In this document: positions 27,721-35,686 of the stretch, one piece after another
How the letters are laid out: every line of letters starts with the position of its first letter
How positions within the stretch are numbered: the stretch's first letter is position 1
Made by a program: the position numbers and the translations under genes
Source: Roseovarius spongiae
GTDB taxonomy: Bacteria > Pseudomonadota > Alphaproteobacteria > Rhodobacterales > Rhodobacteraceae
DNA: 64,000 bases
Reading direction: 5' to 3'
Assembly (NCBI RefSeq): GCF_003651245.1
Contig: NZ_RAPE01000006.1
Coordinates: 140,032 to 204,031, forward strand
Notes under the pieces: model-generated
What the model was told of the DNA's origin: nothing
The model's input: the letters and a program-made list of their open reading frames with translations, nothing else
The model's database searches: none

Positions 27721-28740
27721 ATGCTCAACGGATTTCTGTCCCGTCGCGCGGCGCTCGCGGCGATGACTGGGGCGGCGCTCGGCCTGGCGAGCGCGGCGAC
27801 CGCGGACACCACGCGGCTGCGCATGCACACCTATTACGGAACCGAGATCGACGATATCGCCAAGAAGCTCCGCGATACGGTCAAGGAGAAGTCGAACGGC
27901 GAATTGCGCATCCAGTATTTCCGCGGCGGCGAACTGGTCCCCACCGATCAGTTGCTCGACGCGGTCAAGTCCGGCACCGTGGACATCGTGCACGGCACCG
28001 GCGGCTACTGGTCGGGCCAGGTGGACATTGGCAACATCGACGCGGGGCTGCCGGGGTTCTGGACCAGCGTGGAAGAGGCCAAGGAGCTGTTCGGCAAGGA
28101 AGAGGTCCAGCAGATCCTGACCGACGCCTACAGCGACGCCGGCGCGCATTTCATCCAGAAGGGCTATGGCCACGACTACGACCTGCTGACCAAGGAGCCG
28201 GTGAATTCGCTCGAGGATCTCAAGACGCGCAAGATCCGCGCCACTTCCGCCGTGGCGAAAGTGCTTGAGAAATTCGACATCCCCACCGTCTTCCTGCCCG
28301 CGCAGGAGCTCTATATCGGTCTCTCGACAGGGGTGATCGACGGCGCCATCTACGGCGGCCCGGTGGAGTACGAGCAGCTCAAGCTGAACGAGACGGCGAA
28401 ATACTACACCTATCTCAACGTCCTGATGCCGGGCTGGACCGACAGCTACCTCGCGAACAAGGACACCTGGGCCGAGCTGTCCGACGAGCACAAGAAGATC
28501 CTCGAGGACGCGCTCGCGGTCTATGCGCAGGATATCTACGACTGGCTGGACGAGAACAACGCCGCCGTCGCCGAGAAGGGTGACGTGTTCGAGTTCTCCG
28601 AACTGCCGGCCGAGGATTCCAAGGCGATGACCAGGGCCGCCAAGGACGTGGTCTGGTCCGAGGAGGCCGCCCGTTCGGACCGCGCCAAGAGGCTCATCGA
28701 GATCATCGAGGAGAACGCGAAGGCCCAGGGCCGCCTCTGA
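27721..28740 (+). CDS. dctP: TRAP transporter substrate-binding protein (DctP family), system 2
   Basis: A 339-aa periplasmic binding protein. The first 27 residues contain SRRAALAAMTGAALG and end near ATADT, a signal peptide with a twin-arginine, so possible Tat export. The selectivity region reads EDLKTRKIRATSAVAKVLEK, with the conserved arginine, then AQELYIGLSTGVIDGAI. The ATG follows GGAGGAG; the frame is open 84 bp further upstream but without family sequence. It is only distantly similar to the system 1 binding protein, so the two TRAP systems probably carry different ligands. The stop overlaps the next start (TGATG). Confidence 0.92.
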   Translation: MLNGFLSRRAALAAMTGAALGLASAATADTTRLRMHTYYGTEIDDIAKKLRDTVKEKSNGELRIQYFRGGELVPTDQLLDAVKSGTVDIVHGTGGYWSGQVDIGNIDAGLPGFWTSVEEAKELFGKEEVQQILTDAYSDAGAHFIQKGYGHDYDLLTKEPVNSLEDLKTRKIRATSAVAKVLEKFDIPTVFLPAQELYIGLSTGVIDGAIYGGPVEYEQLKLNETAKYYTYLNVLMPGWTDSYLANKDTWAELSDEHKKILEDALAVYAQDIYDWLDENNAAVAEKGDVFEFSELPAEDSKAMTRAAKDVVWSEEAARSDRAKRLIEIIEENAKAQGRL

Positions 28741-29360
28741 TGGCGGCGGTCACGCGCTACCTGAAGCTACAGGATGGTCTGTCCGACCTTGTCGGGCAGA
28801 TCATCATGTGGCTTTCGCTGGGGATGATCGGGATCCTGATGATCGAGATCGTCGCCCGCTATTTTCTCAACTCGCCGACCATATGGGCGCACGAGACCAG
28901 CACCATGCTCTACGGCGCGTTCTGCATGCTGGCCGGAACCTACACGCTGCGCCATCGCGGCCATGTCCGCAGCGAGGTGATCTGGGGCGCGCTGCCCAAG
29001 CGCGGCCAGGCCTTTTGCGACACCATCATCTTTTCGGTCGGGCTGATCGTGCTGGCGATTTTCTTCAAGATGGCCTTCGATTTCGCCGCCCAGAGCTGGG
29101 CGGTGCGCGAATATTCCAACAAGAGCGTCTGGCAGCCCGCCGTCTATCCGATCAAGACCGTCATACCGGTCGCCGTGGGCCTCGTGCTGTTGCAGAACAT
29201 CGCGGAGCTGCTGCGGGCCGCGCTCACCCTGCTGGGCGTCGATTTCGACGATCCGCGCACGGGCGAAAGCGCCTCGGACATCGATCCCGAGCTGCTGCCG
29301 GAATTGCTCGACGCGGATGCCGAAGAGATGGTGGGCGACGATCATCCGCCGCAACGCTGA
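28740..29360 (+). CDS. dctQ: TRAP transporter small permease (DctQ family), system 2
   Basis: A 206-aa membrane protein with four hydrophobic segments and the pattern IVARYFLNSPTIWAHETS seen in DctQ proteins of the larger subgroup. A hydrophilic acidic C-terminal tail of about 40 residues (rich in D and E) extends past the usual end. It starts inside the stop codon of the binding-protein gene and is followed by dctM after 48 bp. Confidence 0.9.
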   Translation: MAAVTRYLKLQDGLSDLVGQIIMWLSLGMIGILMIEIVARYFLNSPTIWAHETSTMLYGAFCMLAGTYTLRHRGHVRSEVIWGALPKRGQAFCDTIIFSVGLIVLAIFFKMAFDFAAQSWAVREYSNKSVWQPAVYPIKTVIPVAVGLVLLQNIAELLRAALTLLGVDFDDPRTGESASDIDPELLPELLDADAEEMVGDDHPPQR

Positions 29361-29408
29361 GCCGGGCTGCAGACCCCGGAGCCGGATCCAAGACAGGGAA
29401 ACACCCAG

Positions 29409-30722
29409 ATGCAAGACCTCGATCCGCTGACCATCACCAGCATCATGTTCCTGTCGATGCTGGCGCTGATGGCGCTTGGCGCGCCGCTGGCCTGGGCGCT
29501 GCTGATCAGCGGCATGGGCAGCGCCTACATGATCTTCGGCCATGGCGGGCTGGACCTGCTGATCTCCGCCACCTACGGCGCGATGGACAATTTCCTGCTG
29601 GTGGCGCTGCCTATGTTCATTTTCATGGGGCTGGTGCTGCAACGCTCGGGCATCACCGACGACCTGTTCGAGATGATCCACAAGCTGATGGGCCGCCTGC
29701 CCGGGGGGCTGGGCATCGGAACGGTGGTGATCTGCGCGCTCATCGCCGCCATGGCCGGCGTTTCGGGCGCCGCTACCGTGAGTCTCGGCATCATCGCCCT
29801 GCCCGCCATGCTGAAACGCGGCTACGACAAGCGTCTGGTGACAGGGACGATCATGGCCGGCGGGGCGCTCGGGTTTCTCATCCCGCCCAGCGTGCTGATG
29901 ATCATCTACGCCTTCCTGTCGCGCGATTCGGTGGGCAAGCTGTTCGCCGCGGGGCTGATGCCGGGGCTTATGCTGGCGGGGATCTACATCTGCTACATCC
30001 TGATCCGCTGCCGCATCGATCCGCGCCTCGGTCCGCCCGCCGAGGAACAGTTCAGCGCGGTCGAGAAGATCAAGTCGCTGCGCTTCCTGATCGCGCCGGG
30101 CCTGCTGATCGTGACGGTGCTGGGCTGCATCATCGGCGGCGTCACCTCGCCCTCCGAGGCGTCCGCCATCGGCGCCTTCGGCGCGCTGCTGATCGCCGGG
30201 CTGCAGCGCCGGCTCAGTTGGGACATGCTGCGCTATGTGATGCTATCCACCGCCAAGCTGATGGGAATGCTGATGTGGATCACCATCGCCGCGGTTTTCT
30301 TTTCCAAGATCTATGTCGGCGTCGGCGCCGGCATGGTCGTGGGCGAGTTGATCGAGGATTTCGAGCTGTCGCCCAACACCGTGGTGATCGCCATGCTGGT
30401 CACCTATTTCGTACTCGGCATGTTCCTCGACGACTTCGCCATCGTCTTCATCACCGTGCCGCTCTACGTGCCGATCATCACCGAGCTGGGATTCGATTCG
30501 ACGTGGTTCGCGGTGCTGTTCATCCTCAGCATGCAGTCGGCCTATCTGACGCCGCCCTTCGGCTACAACCTGTTCTACATGCGATCGGTGGTGCCGCCGG
30601 ACATCACCATGAACGACATCTACTGGGCGGCGATCCCGTTTGTCGCGCTGCAAATCCTCGGGCTAACGCTGGTGTTCCTCTTCCCGCAGATCGCGCTGTG
30701 GCTGCCGAGCCTGCTGTTCTGA
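29409..30722 (+). CDS. dctM: TRAP transporter large permease (DctM family), system 2
   Basis: A 437-aa polytopic membrane protein with the DctM motifs VALPMFIFMGLVLQRSGI, GVSGAATVSLGIIALPAML, MAGGALGFLIPPSVLMI and LTPPFGYNLFYMRSV. It is the ion-coupled transport subunit for the second TRAP system. An AGGGAAA site precedes the ATG. It is followed by a large hairpin and then a gene on the other strand, so the operon ends here. Confidence 0.94.
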   Translation: MQDLDPLTITSIMFLSMLALMALGAPLAWALLISGMGSAYMIFGHGGLDLLISATYGAMDNFLLVALPMFIFMGLVLQRSGITDDLFEMIHKLMGRLPGGLGIGTVVICALIAAMAGVSGAATVSLGIIALPAMLKRGYDKRLVTGTIMAGGALGFLIPPSVLMIIYAFLSRDSVGKLFAAGLMPGLMLAGIYICYILIRCRIDPRLGPPAEEQFSAVEKIKSLRFLIAPGLLIVTVLGCIIGGVTSPSEASAIGAFGALLIAGLQRRLSWDMLRYVMLSTAKLMGMLMWITIAAVFFSKIYVGVGAGMVVGELIEDFELSPNTVVIAMLVTYFVLGMFLDDFAIVFITVPLYVPIITELGFDSTWFAVLFILSMQSAYLTPPFGYNLFYMRSVVPPDITMNDIYWAAIPFVALQILGLTLVFLFPQIALWLPSLLF

Positions 30723-30758
30723 GCGCCGCCACGCGCCTGCATTGACGCGAAACGAAAT

Positions 30759-30788
30759 CGGCGCCCCCGGGTCATCCCGGAGGCGCCG
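30759..30788. terminator. GC-rich hairpin between convergent dctM and VOC genes
   Basis: A two-part stem: outer arms CGGCGCC/GGCGCCG (7 bp), one mismatch, then inner arms CCGGG/CCCGG around a 4-nt loop. It sits between two convergent genes and is likely a bidirectional terminator, although there is no T run. Confidence 0.5.
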
Positions 30789-30814
30789 CGATACGGCCCC
30801 GGCAAGGAGGCGGA

Positions 30815-31336
30815 TCAGCCCCGTTCGGCGGCGATCGGCTCGTCCGAAGGGATTACAGGTTCATTCAGCGGGGCCGGATCGGCGGGGAAGCCCGCCGCCT
30901 CGAGCGCGCGCGCGGCGCGTTCCTGGGGGGTGACCCGGGCCACGCGCTGCGCCAGGCTCCAGCGGACGCCCATAGGGTCGATCAGGATCCCCATGCGGTC
31001 GCCCCAATAGGTTTCGTGCGGCGGCTGCATCACGATGAAGCCGGCCTTCACGGCGCTGTCCCATGCGGCCTCGAAATCCTCGACATAATGATGCAGGCCG
31101 ATCTGGCCGGGGTCAGGCATGTCGCCCTGCCCCAGCGTCAGGGCGGAATTGCCGATGCGCAGATGCGCGAACGCCACGCGGTCGGCGCCCGGCGCGGTTT
31201 CCACGGCCACCTCGACAGCGCCGAATGCGCGCTGGTAGAGAGCCGCGGCGGCGCTTACGTCAGCCACCAGCACATGCGGGGTCAGCGAGCGGAAGCCGCG
31301 CGGGATCGGCGCGACCTTCTGGGTCTTCGTCGTCAT
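30815..31336 (-). CDS. VOC-superfamily (glyoxalase/PhnB-like) protein
   Basis: A 173-aa protein with the vicinal-oxygen-chelate fold: LTPHVLVADVSAAAALYQRAFGA at the start of the module and WGDRMGILIDPMGVRWSLA at its end, the usual paired beta-alpha-beta-beta-beta modules. The C-terminal 40 residues are a low-complexity tail. Such proteins include lyases, dioxygenases and antibiotic-binding proteins; the PhnB-like type has no settled reaction. It is the last gene of the C45-nitrilase-VOC operon, 15 bp after the nitrilase gene. Confidence 0.8.
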   Translation of the reverse strand: MTTKTQKVAPIPRGFRSLTPHVLVADVSAAAALYQRAFGAVEVAVETAPGADRVAFAHLRIGNSALTLGQGDMPDPGQIGLHHYVEDFEAAWDSAVKAGFIVMQPPHETYWGDRMGILIDPMGVRWSLAQRVARVTPQERAARALEAAGFPADPAPLNEPVIPSDEPIAAERG

Positions 31337-31351
31337 GAGATCATCCTTTTG

Positions 31352-32317
31352 TCAAAGATCTTCTGTCAATGCCGGGCGGTTCGCCGGCGGTTCGCCCGCG
31401 CCGGCCTCGGGGGCAGCGGGGCTCTGCAGGGGTGCAGGCTGGGGCTCCGGCGCGACGGCCGGCTCGGCGTTGGCGCGGCCCGGGCGTTGCAGCGGGCCCA
31501 GGCTGTCAAGGTAGCTGCGATCGAATTCCGGCCCGTAAACGCCGAAACGCATCTTGCTGTCGCGGAAGCTCTTGAGCGGCTGGCCCATATTCTTGATACC
31601 GCGCTCGCGCTGGCGGCGCACGAGGCCGAAATCCACCTCGATCGGTATCAGTTCGTCCTGGGTGCTGCCGTCATGCAGGACCTGACCCATCGGGTCTATG
31701 ACCTGCGAATACCCGTTGCCGCCGGCGAGCAGCCCGTTGATATGAAAGACATAGCACTGGAACATCGCGCCCGTGGCGCGCGCGATCGCAAGGTCCGCCG
31801 GGCGGTCCACGAAATGCGCCAGCACCGGGTTGAGGATCACTTCGGCGCCCATCGAGGTCAGCGTGCGGGTCACTTCGGGGAACCACAGGTCATAGCAGAT
31901 CGACACGCCGAACCGGCCGACGTCGGGCACGTCGAAAACGCAGAACTCGTCGCCCGGGGCGGTGGCGTCCTCGTAGGGCGCGAAGGGGAACATCTTGCGG
32001 TAGCGCGTGACGATCTCGCCCTCGGGGTTGAGAACCGGCGTCGTGTTGTAGATCGCGCCGTCCCTCTTTTCAAAGTAGGATCCCGCGACCAGCCAGAGCT
32101 TGTGCTTGCGCGCCATCTTGGCGAAGGCCAACTCATTGGGCCCGCCCACCGGCTGCGCCGATGCGGGGCTGGGACCGTCGGCGGCGAGTTCGCTGAACAC
32201 CACCATTTCGACCCAGGGGTAGAGATACATCAGCAGGTCCAGCCTGCGCTCCATCTCCGCGAGGTTGCTGCGCATGCCGATATGCATCTGGATTCCGGCA
32301 ACGGCCATATGTGTCAT
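31352..32317 (-). CDS. Carbon-nitrogen hydrolase (nitrilase superfamily)
   Basis: A 321-aa cytoplasmic amidase-type enzyme. The catalytic triad is visible: E43 in FSELAADG, K108 in RYRKMFPF, and C141 in ICYDLWFPE. It probably cleaves a small amide or N-carbamoyl compound. The family domain ends near residue 275; the last 45 residues are a proline/alanine-rich tail that is unusual for this family. The start overlaps the stop of the C45-type gene by four bases (ATGA), so the two products are made together and may act in sequence. Confidence 0.9.
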   Translation of the reverse strand: MTHMAVAGIQMHIGMRSNLAEMERRLDLLMYLYPWVEMVVFSELAADGPSPASAQPVGGPNELAFAKMARKHKLWLVAGSYFEKRDGAIYNTTPVLNPEGEIVTRYRKMFPFAPYEDATAPGDEFCVFDVPDVGRFGVSICYDLWFPEVTRTLTSMGAEVILNPVLAHFVDRPADLAIARATGAMFQCYVFHINGLLAGGNGYSQVIDPMGQVLHDGSTQDELIPIEVDFGLVRRQRERGIKNMGQPLKSFRDSKMRFGVYGPEFDRSYLDSLGPLQRPGRANAEPAVAPEPQPAPLQSPAAPEAGAGEPPANRPALTEDL

Positions 32318-33462
32318 GCAGTTTCTCCTGTCTCGGTCCTGCTGTCCGGCAGGGGGTTGATATTGGTCCAGCCCTCGCGCCGTTCGAGCGTGTTGCGCGC
32401 GGCGATGGCGTGTAGGCGGCGATCTTCACCGCTGAAAGGGCGCGCCGGCGCATCGGCGGCGCAGGCCGCCGAGCCGGCGGCGCGATAGGTCACGTCGAGC
32501 GCGCGGGCCGGAAAATCGTCGAGCCGCCAGACATGGCGCTCCCCATCCGCCCAGGCCAGCGTGACGCTGCCCGTGGCGGGGCGGTAGAGCGCGGTATAGA
32601 CGGTGCCGAATCCCCTGTCGTAGCCTGTGGAAAAGAGCGGTGGCGCAAGGAAGGCGCGCAGCATGGCGTCGGCGCCGGACGTCTCGCCCTTCAGCAGATC
32701 GTCCAGCCGCGCGCCGCGCTCGACGGTGCCGGTCAGCCGTCCGTGGTGCGGCCATTCCACGCCCAGCTGGTGGTTGGTGGCCCAGCAATCGTCGCGCCGG
32801 ATCAATGGGCGGTCGGGCGCCAGCATCAGGTTCTCCACCCGCCCGGCGCGGTCGATCGCGGTCACGTTGTAGGACATGTGGCAGGGAATGCCGCGCAGCG
32901 CGTCCAGCGCGTCCTGGCAGTCGCGGCAGGTCTCCAGCACGTAGCGCATGATCAGCGGGATGCCGAAGCCCCGTCCGCGTTCGATCCTTCCGCCGAAGCT
33001 CAGCGACAGCGCAAGCCCAGCTTCGTTCATCCCGTCCGAGAGCCCCGCCATGCCCTCGACCATTCCCATCACGCGGTACCCCCGCCAGGCGCTGCGCAAG
33101 AGCGTGGTTTCGTTCAGCATTGGGTCGAGGTCGTAGTTGCGGATCAGCCAGGGCCCCTGGGCGTCGACGCCGGCGGCCTGGCTGCAATTCACCAGGTAGC
33201 GCGGCGGCGTCCAGAAGGACAGGAAACGCGCGACATCCTCGTCTCCGCCAACCGAAGACACCCAGGCGTCCCAGCTGTGCTCCATTCCCGGCATGAAGTC
33301 GCGCAGCATGCGGCGGCATTTCTCGACCGGGGCGGGTTCGTCGCCCAGACGGCCCAGATACCAGGCCTTCCAGCCCGGCCAGCCGTGGCCAAAGACCTGT
33401 TTCCACACGTTTCCGACGGCGGACTCGCTCAGGCTTCGGAAACTGAGTTCGATGGGTTTCAA
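32314..33462 (-). CDS. C45-type autoproteolytic acyltransferase/hydrolase (acyl-CoA:6-APA acyltransferase-like)
   Basis: A 382-aa protein of the C45 Ntn-hydrolase family, which self-cleaves to expose an N-terminal cysteine and then hydrolyses or transfers acyl groups on amides. The candidate nucleophile is C93 in YLVNCSQ, followed by GPWLIRNYDLDP and EGMAGLSDGMNEAGLALS, which match the family core. I use a TTG start because GAGGAAAAAAG lies directly before it; the only in-frame ATG, 33 bp upstream, has no ribosome binding site. It is the first gene of an operon with a nitrilase and a VOC protein. Natural substrate unknown. Confidence 0.78.
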   Translation of the reverse strand: MKPIELSFRSLSESAVGNVWKQVFGHGWPGWKAWYLGRLGDEPAPVEKCRRMLRDFMPGMEHSWDAWVSSVGGDEDVARFLSFWTPPRYLVNCSQAAGVDAQGPWLIRNYDLDPMLNETTLLRSAWRGYRVMGMVEGMAGLSDGMNEAGLALSLSFGGRIERGRGFGIPLIMRYVLETCRDCQDALDALRGIPCHMSYNVTAIDRAGRVENLMLAPDRPLIRRDDCWATNHQLGVEWPHHGRLTGTVERGARLDDLLKGETSGADAMLRAFLAPPLFSTGYDRGFGTVYTALYRPATGSVTLAWADGERHVWRLDDFPARALDVTYRAAGSAACAADAPARPFSGEDRRLHAIAARNTLERREGWTNINPLPDSRTETGETA

Positions 33463-33593
33463 CTTTTTTCCTCGGGGTGCGCGTTCACGCCCCATTGCGT
33501 CGCAGGACCGGCAACAGTATGTACCATAGTGTCCGCAGACTTGGTGCCGGCATGCGTCATTGTCAAGGTATCTTCGACGACCGAGAGACGATC

Positions 33594-33947
33594 ATGACCG
33601 AAACACAACTACCCAGCCGCATCATCCGGCAGACCGAGATCCAGCCGCTGGTCGCACAGGGGCTGATCCAGGATTACCCGGTCGCCGTGCGCTCTCCGCG
33701 CGAGGTGGTGGGCGGCGGTTTCGCCGATCCGACGCGCAACCCCAATACCTGGACCGTCTATTTCAAGATCGGCGGCGAATGGGCGCAGGTGTTCAGCGCG
33801 CGCGGGCTGCGTCGCGAATGGTCCAGCCTCGACCGGCTGGAGACGTGGCTGCGCTCGATGTCGTTCCGCTTCTTCTGGGTGCGCAATGATCTCGACCCGG
33901 TCGAGGATCCGGGCGACGGCCCGCTGGGCGGGCCGAACCTGAAGTAG
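33594..33947 (+). CDS. Protein of unknown function (117 aa)
   Basis: I do not recognise this protein with confidence. It is soluble, with no signal peptide or membrane segment; its core reads WTVYFKIGGEWAQVFSARGL then REWSSLDRLETWLRSMSFR, a pattern of short beta strands and helix that loosely recalls small plasmid partition-associated proteins, but this is a weak impression. The ATG follows GAGAGACG. It is divergent from the C45 gene and convergent with the ATP-grasp gene. Confidence 0.7.
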   Translation: MTETQLPSRIIRQTEIQPLVAQGLIQDYPVAVRSPREVVGGGFADPTRNPNTWTVYFKIGGEWAQVFSARGLRREWSSLDRLETWLRSMSFRFFWVRNDLDPVEDPGDGPLGGPNLK

Positions 33948-33965
33948 CGCGGCGCGTCGGGTTGC

Positions 33966-35417
33966 TCAGAACCACTTGCCTTCGGAGATGTCCTCGGGGA
34001 TTTCGGGATGCTCGGTGGGCTGGATGGGCACGGTATGGAATTGCGCCTTTATGCCGGCGTTCCAGAGCCGCGCGCGTTCCAGCAGCTCGCGCTTGTCGCT
34101 CTGCATCCGGCCGCGCGCCAGCAGGCAGCCCAGGTCGGCCCCGTGATAGGTGTATTCGCCCACGCCATAGACCCGCAGGTAGAACGCCTCGTCCTCGTCG
34201 CCGATCGAGGGGATGTTGAGCGCCGGGCGGACGAATTCCACCTCGTCATCCTCGTCCAGCCGCCAAATGCCCGACTGCGGCGCCCGGGTGATGAGTCCAA
34301 CCTCGTCGCGCGTGTCCTTGAAGATGAGCTGCGTCCAGTGGTCGTAATCGTTCCAGCGCGCCTGGATCTCCTCGGGGTCGACCTCGTAGTCGACATCCAT
34401 GAATTCGAGCAGGTGAAAGATGAATGACGGGCAGCCGCCATAGGTGGAGGTGATCAGGAACGAAGGCGGCGTGGCGCCCGAGACGCGCGGGTTCAGCTCA
34501 CCCAGGTAGACATCGTTGGTGTCGGTATCGAGCAGGAAATCCACGCAGAAAACGCCCTTATACCCCTCCTCGTAGAGCCGGTCGCCGAATTTCCGCGTCA
34601 TCTCGCGCACCTTCTCGGGCACGCCGTCGGGCAGGATCGAGGGCGACACGTCATTGCCGCACCAGCCGCCCTTGTAGGGTGTGATCTCCTCAAAGCCGGT
34701 GATGTCGGTCATCACCGGGCCGACCAGCGTGCCGACCCGCGTCGCCACTCCTTCGACGGTGCCGGGCAGGTGGTTGAGCCGTTTCATGACCTTCAACTGC
34801 TGATCGACGATCTTCGCCTTGTAGCGGTCCCAGTCCTTTTCGGATTTGATGAAGAAGGTCGTGCGGCCGCTGTCGCCATAAGGCGTCTGCACCACGAGGT
34901 CCGGGCCGAGCCCGGCGCTGTCGGCCAGTTTCGTCAGCTCTTCATAGGTGTTCGCCTCGCCCAGCACGTTGGGCGCGCTCGGCACGCCCGCCTCGTTGCC
35001 CAGGCGCGTCGTCTCGATCTTGCTGTCGAGGCGGTTGCGCAGCGCCACCGGCGGCAGGGCGATGTCGAGATCGATCTTGCCGCACAGCTTCTCGGTCTCC
35101 TCGTCCAGCATGACGAAGATCGCCTTGCCGGGCCGGCGCGACTTGGCCAGCGTGCGAAACTGCTTGTTCGAGACGAGGTAGTTGGCCACGTCCTCCATCG
35201 ATTGGAACTCGGGCGCGCCGCCCGCGGGCGGGCAGAACACCCGCGGGTGCGCGCCGTCGAAGATGTCGAAATAGTTGACGAAGGTGAGGTTGCCGACCCA
35301 CTGGTCGAGCCCCAGCAGGCTGAAGGGCGTGGGCGTGACGATGTAGATCGGCGTCTTGTTCCGGCGCAGGAACAGGAAAATATCGGTCAATCCCTTCAGT
35401 TTCGGTTGTTTTGCCAT
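33966..35417 (-). CDS. ATP-grasp-domain ligase (biotin-carboxylase-like)
   Basis: A 483-aa protein with an ATP-grasp core at about residues 150-345: QTPYGDSGRTTFFIKSEKDW contains the ATP-binding loop and VYLGELNPRVSGATPPSF the metal-binding E and N. The region before it is a Rossmann-like preATP domain; the C-terminal 130 residues are specific to this protein group. ATP-grasp enzymes join a carboxylate to an amine or thiol using ATP. Biotin carboxylase partners (BCCP, carboxyltransferase) are absent, so a peptide-like or amide-forming ligase is more likely. The start follows a GGGAAGAAG site. It sits next to the C45-nitrilase-VOC operon. Confidence 0.75.
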   Translation of the reverse strand: MAKQPKLKGLTDIFLFLRRNKTPIYIVTPTPFSLLGLDQWVGNLTFVNYFDIFDGAHPRVFCPPAGGAPEFQSMEDVANYLVSNKQFRTLAKSRRPGKAIFVMLDEETEKLCGKIDLDIALPPVALRNRLDSKIETTRLGNEAGVPSAPNVLGEANTYEELTKLADSAGLGPDLVVQTPYGDSGRTTFFIKSEKDWDRYKAKIVDQQLKVMKRLNHLPGTVEGVATRVGTLVGPVMTDITGFEEITPYKGGWCGNDVSPSILPDGVPEKVREMTRKFGDRLYEEGYKGVFCVDFLLDTDTNDVYLGELNPRVSGATPPSFLITSTYGGCPSFIFHLLEFMDVDYEVDPEEIQARWNDYDHWTQLIFKDTRDEVGLITRAPQSGIWRLDEDDEVEFVRPALNIPSIGDEDEAFYLRVYGVGEYTYHGADLGCLLARGRMQSDKRELLERARLWNAGIKAQFHTVPIQPTEHPEIPEDISEGKWF

Positions 35418-35686
35418 CTTTCTTCTTCCCTGTTTGCGTTCCCGCGACGCCGGTTGAAGCGCAGTTCGCGCCGTCGGCCGCGCCGTCTGCGGCCGAATCT
35501 TCGGTCTCGCATGAATCCGGCGTCTAGCGTCCCTGTTGCGGTGTCGTCCGGAATCTATCGTGACGCGCGCCCGGCGCGAAAGCAACGGTCGTGACAGGCG
35601 TGGGCCCGGATTCGCCGCCGGGCGCAGGTAAGAAACCAGGCGTTCAGGTCAGAGATCGCTATCGTCGACAGCCTCTTCGACGCTGT

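Noticed and set aside
28808..30745. A 645-codon frame overlapping the second dctQ and dctM on the same strand
   Set aside because: It is a +1 shadow of two genes with clear family motifs and has no hydrophobic or domain pattern of its own.
33966..35417. Biotin carboxylase subunit of an acyl-CoA carboxylase
   Set aside because: Only ATP-grasp features are seen; no BCCP or carboxyltransferase genes are present, and the flanking regions do not match the biotin carboxylase layout.
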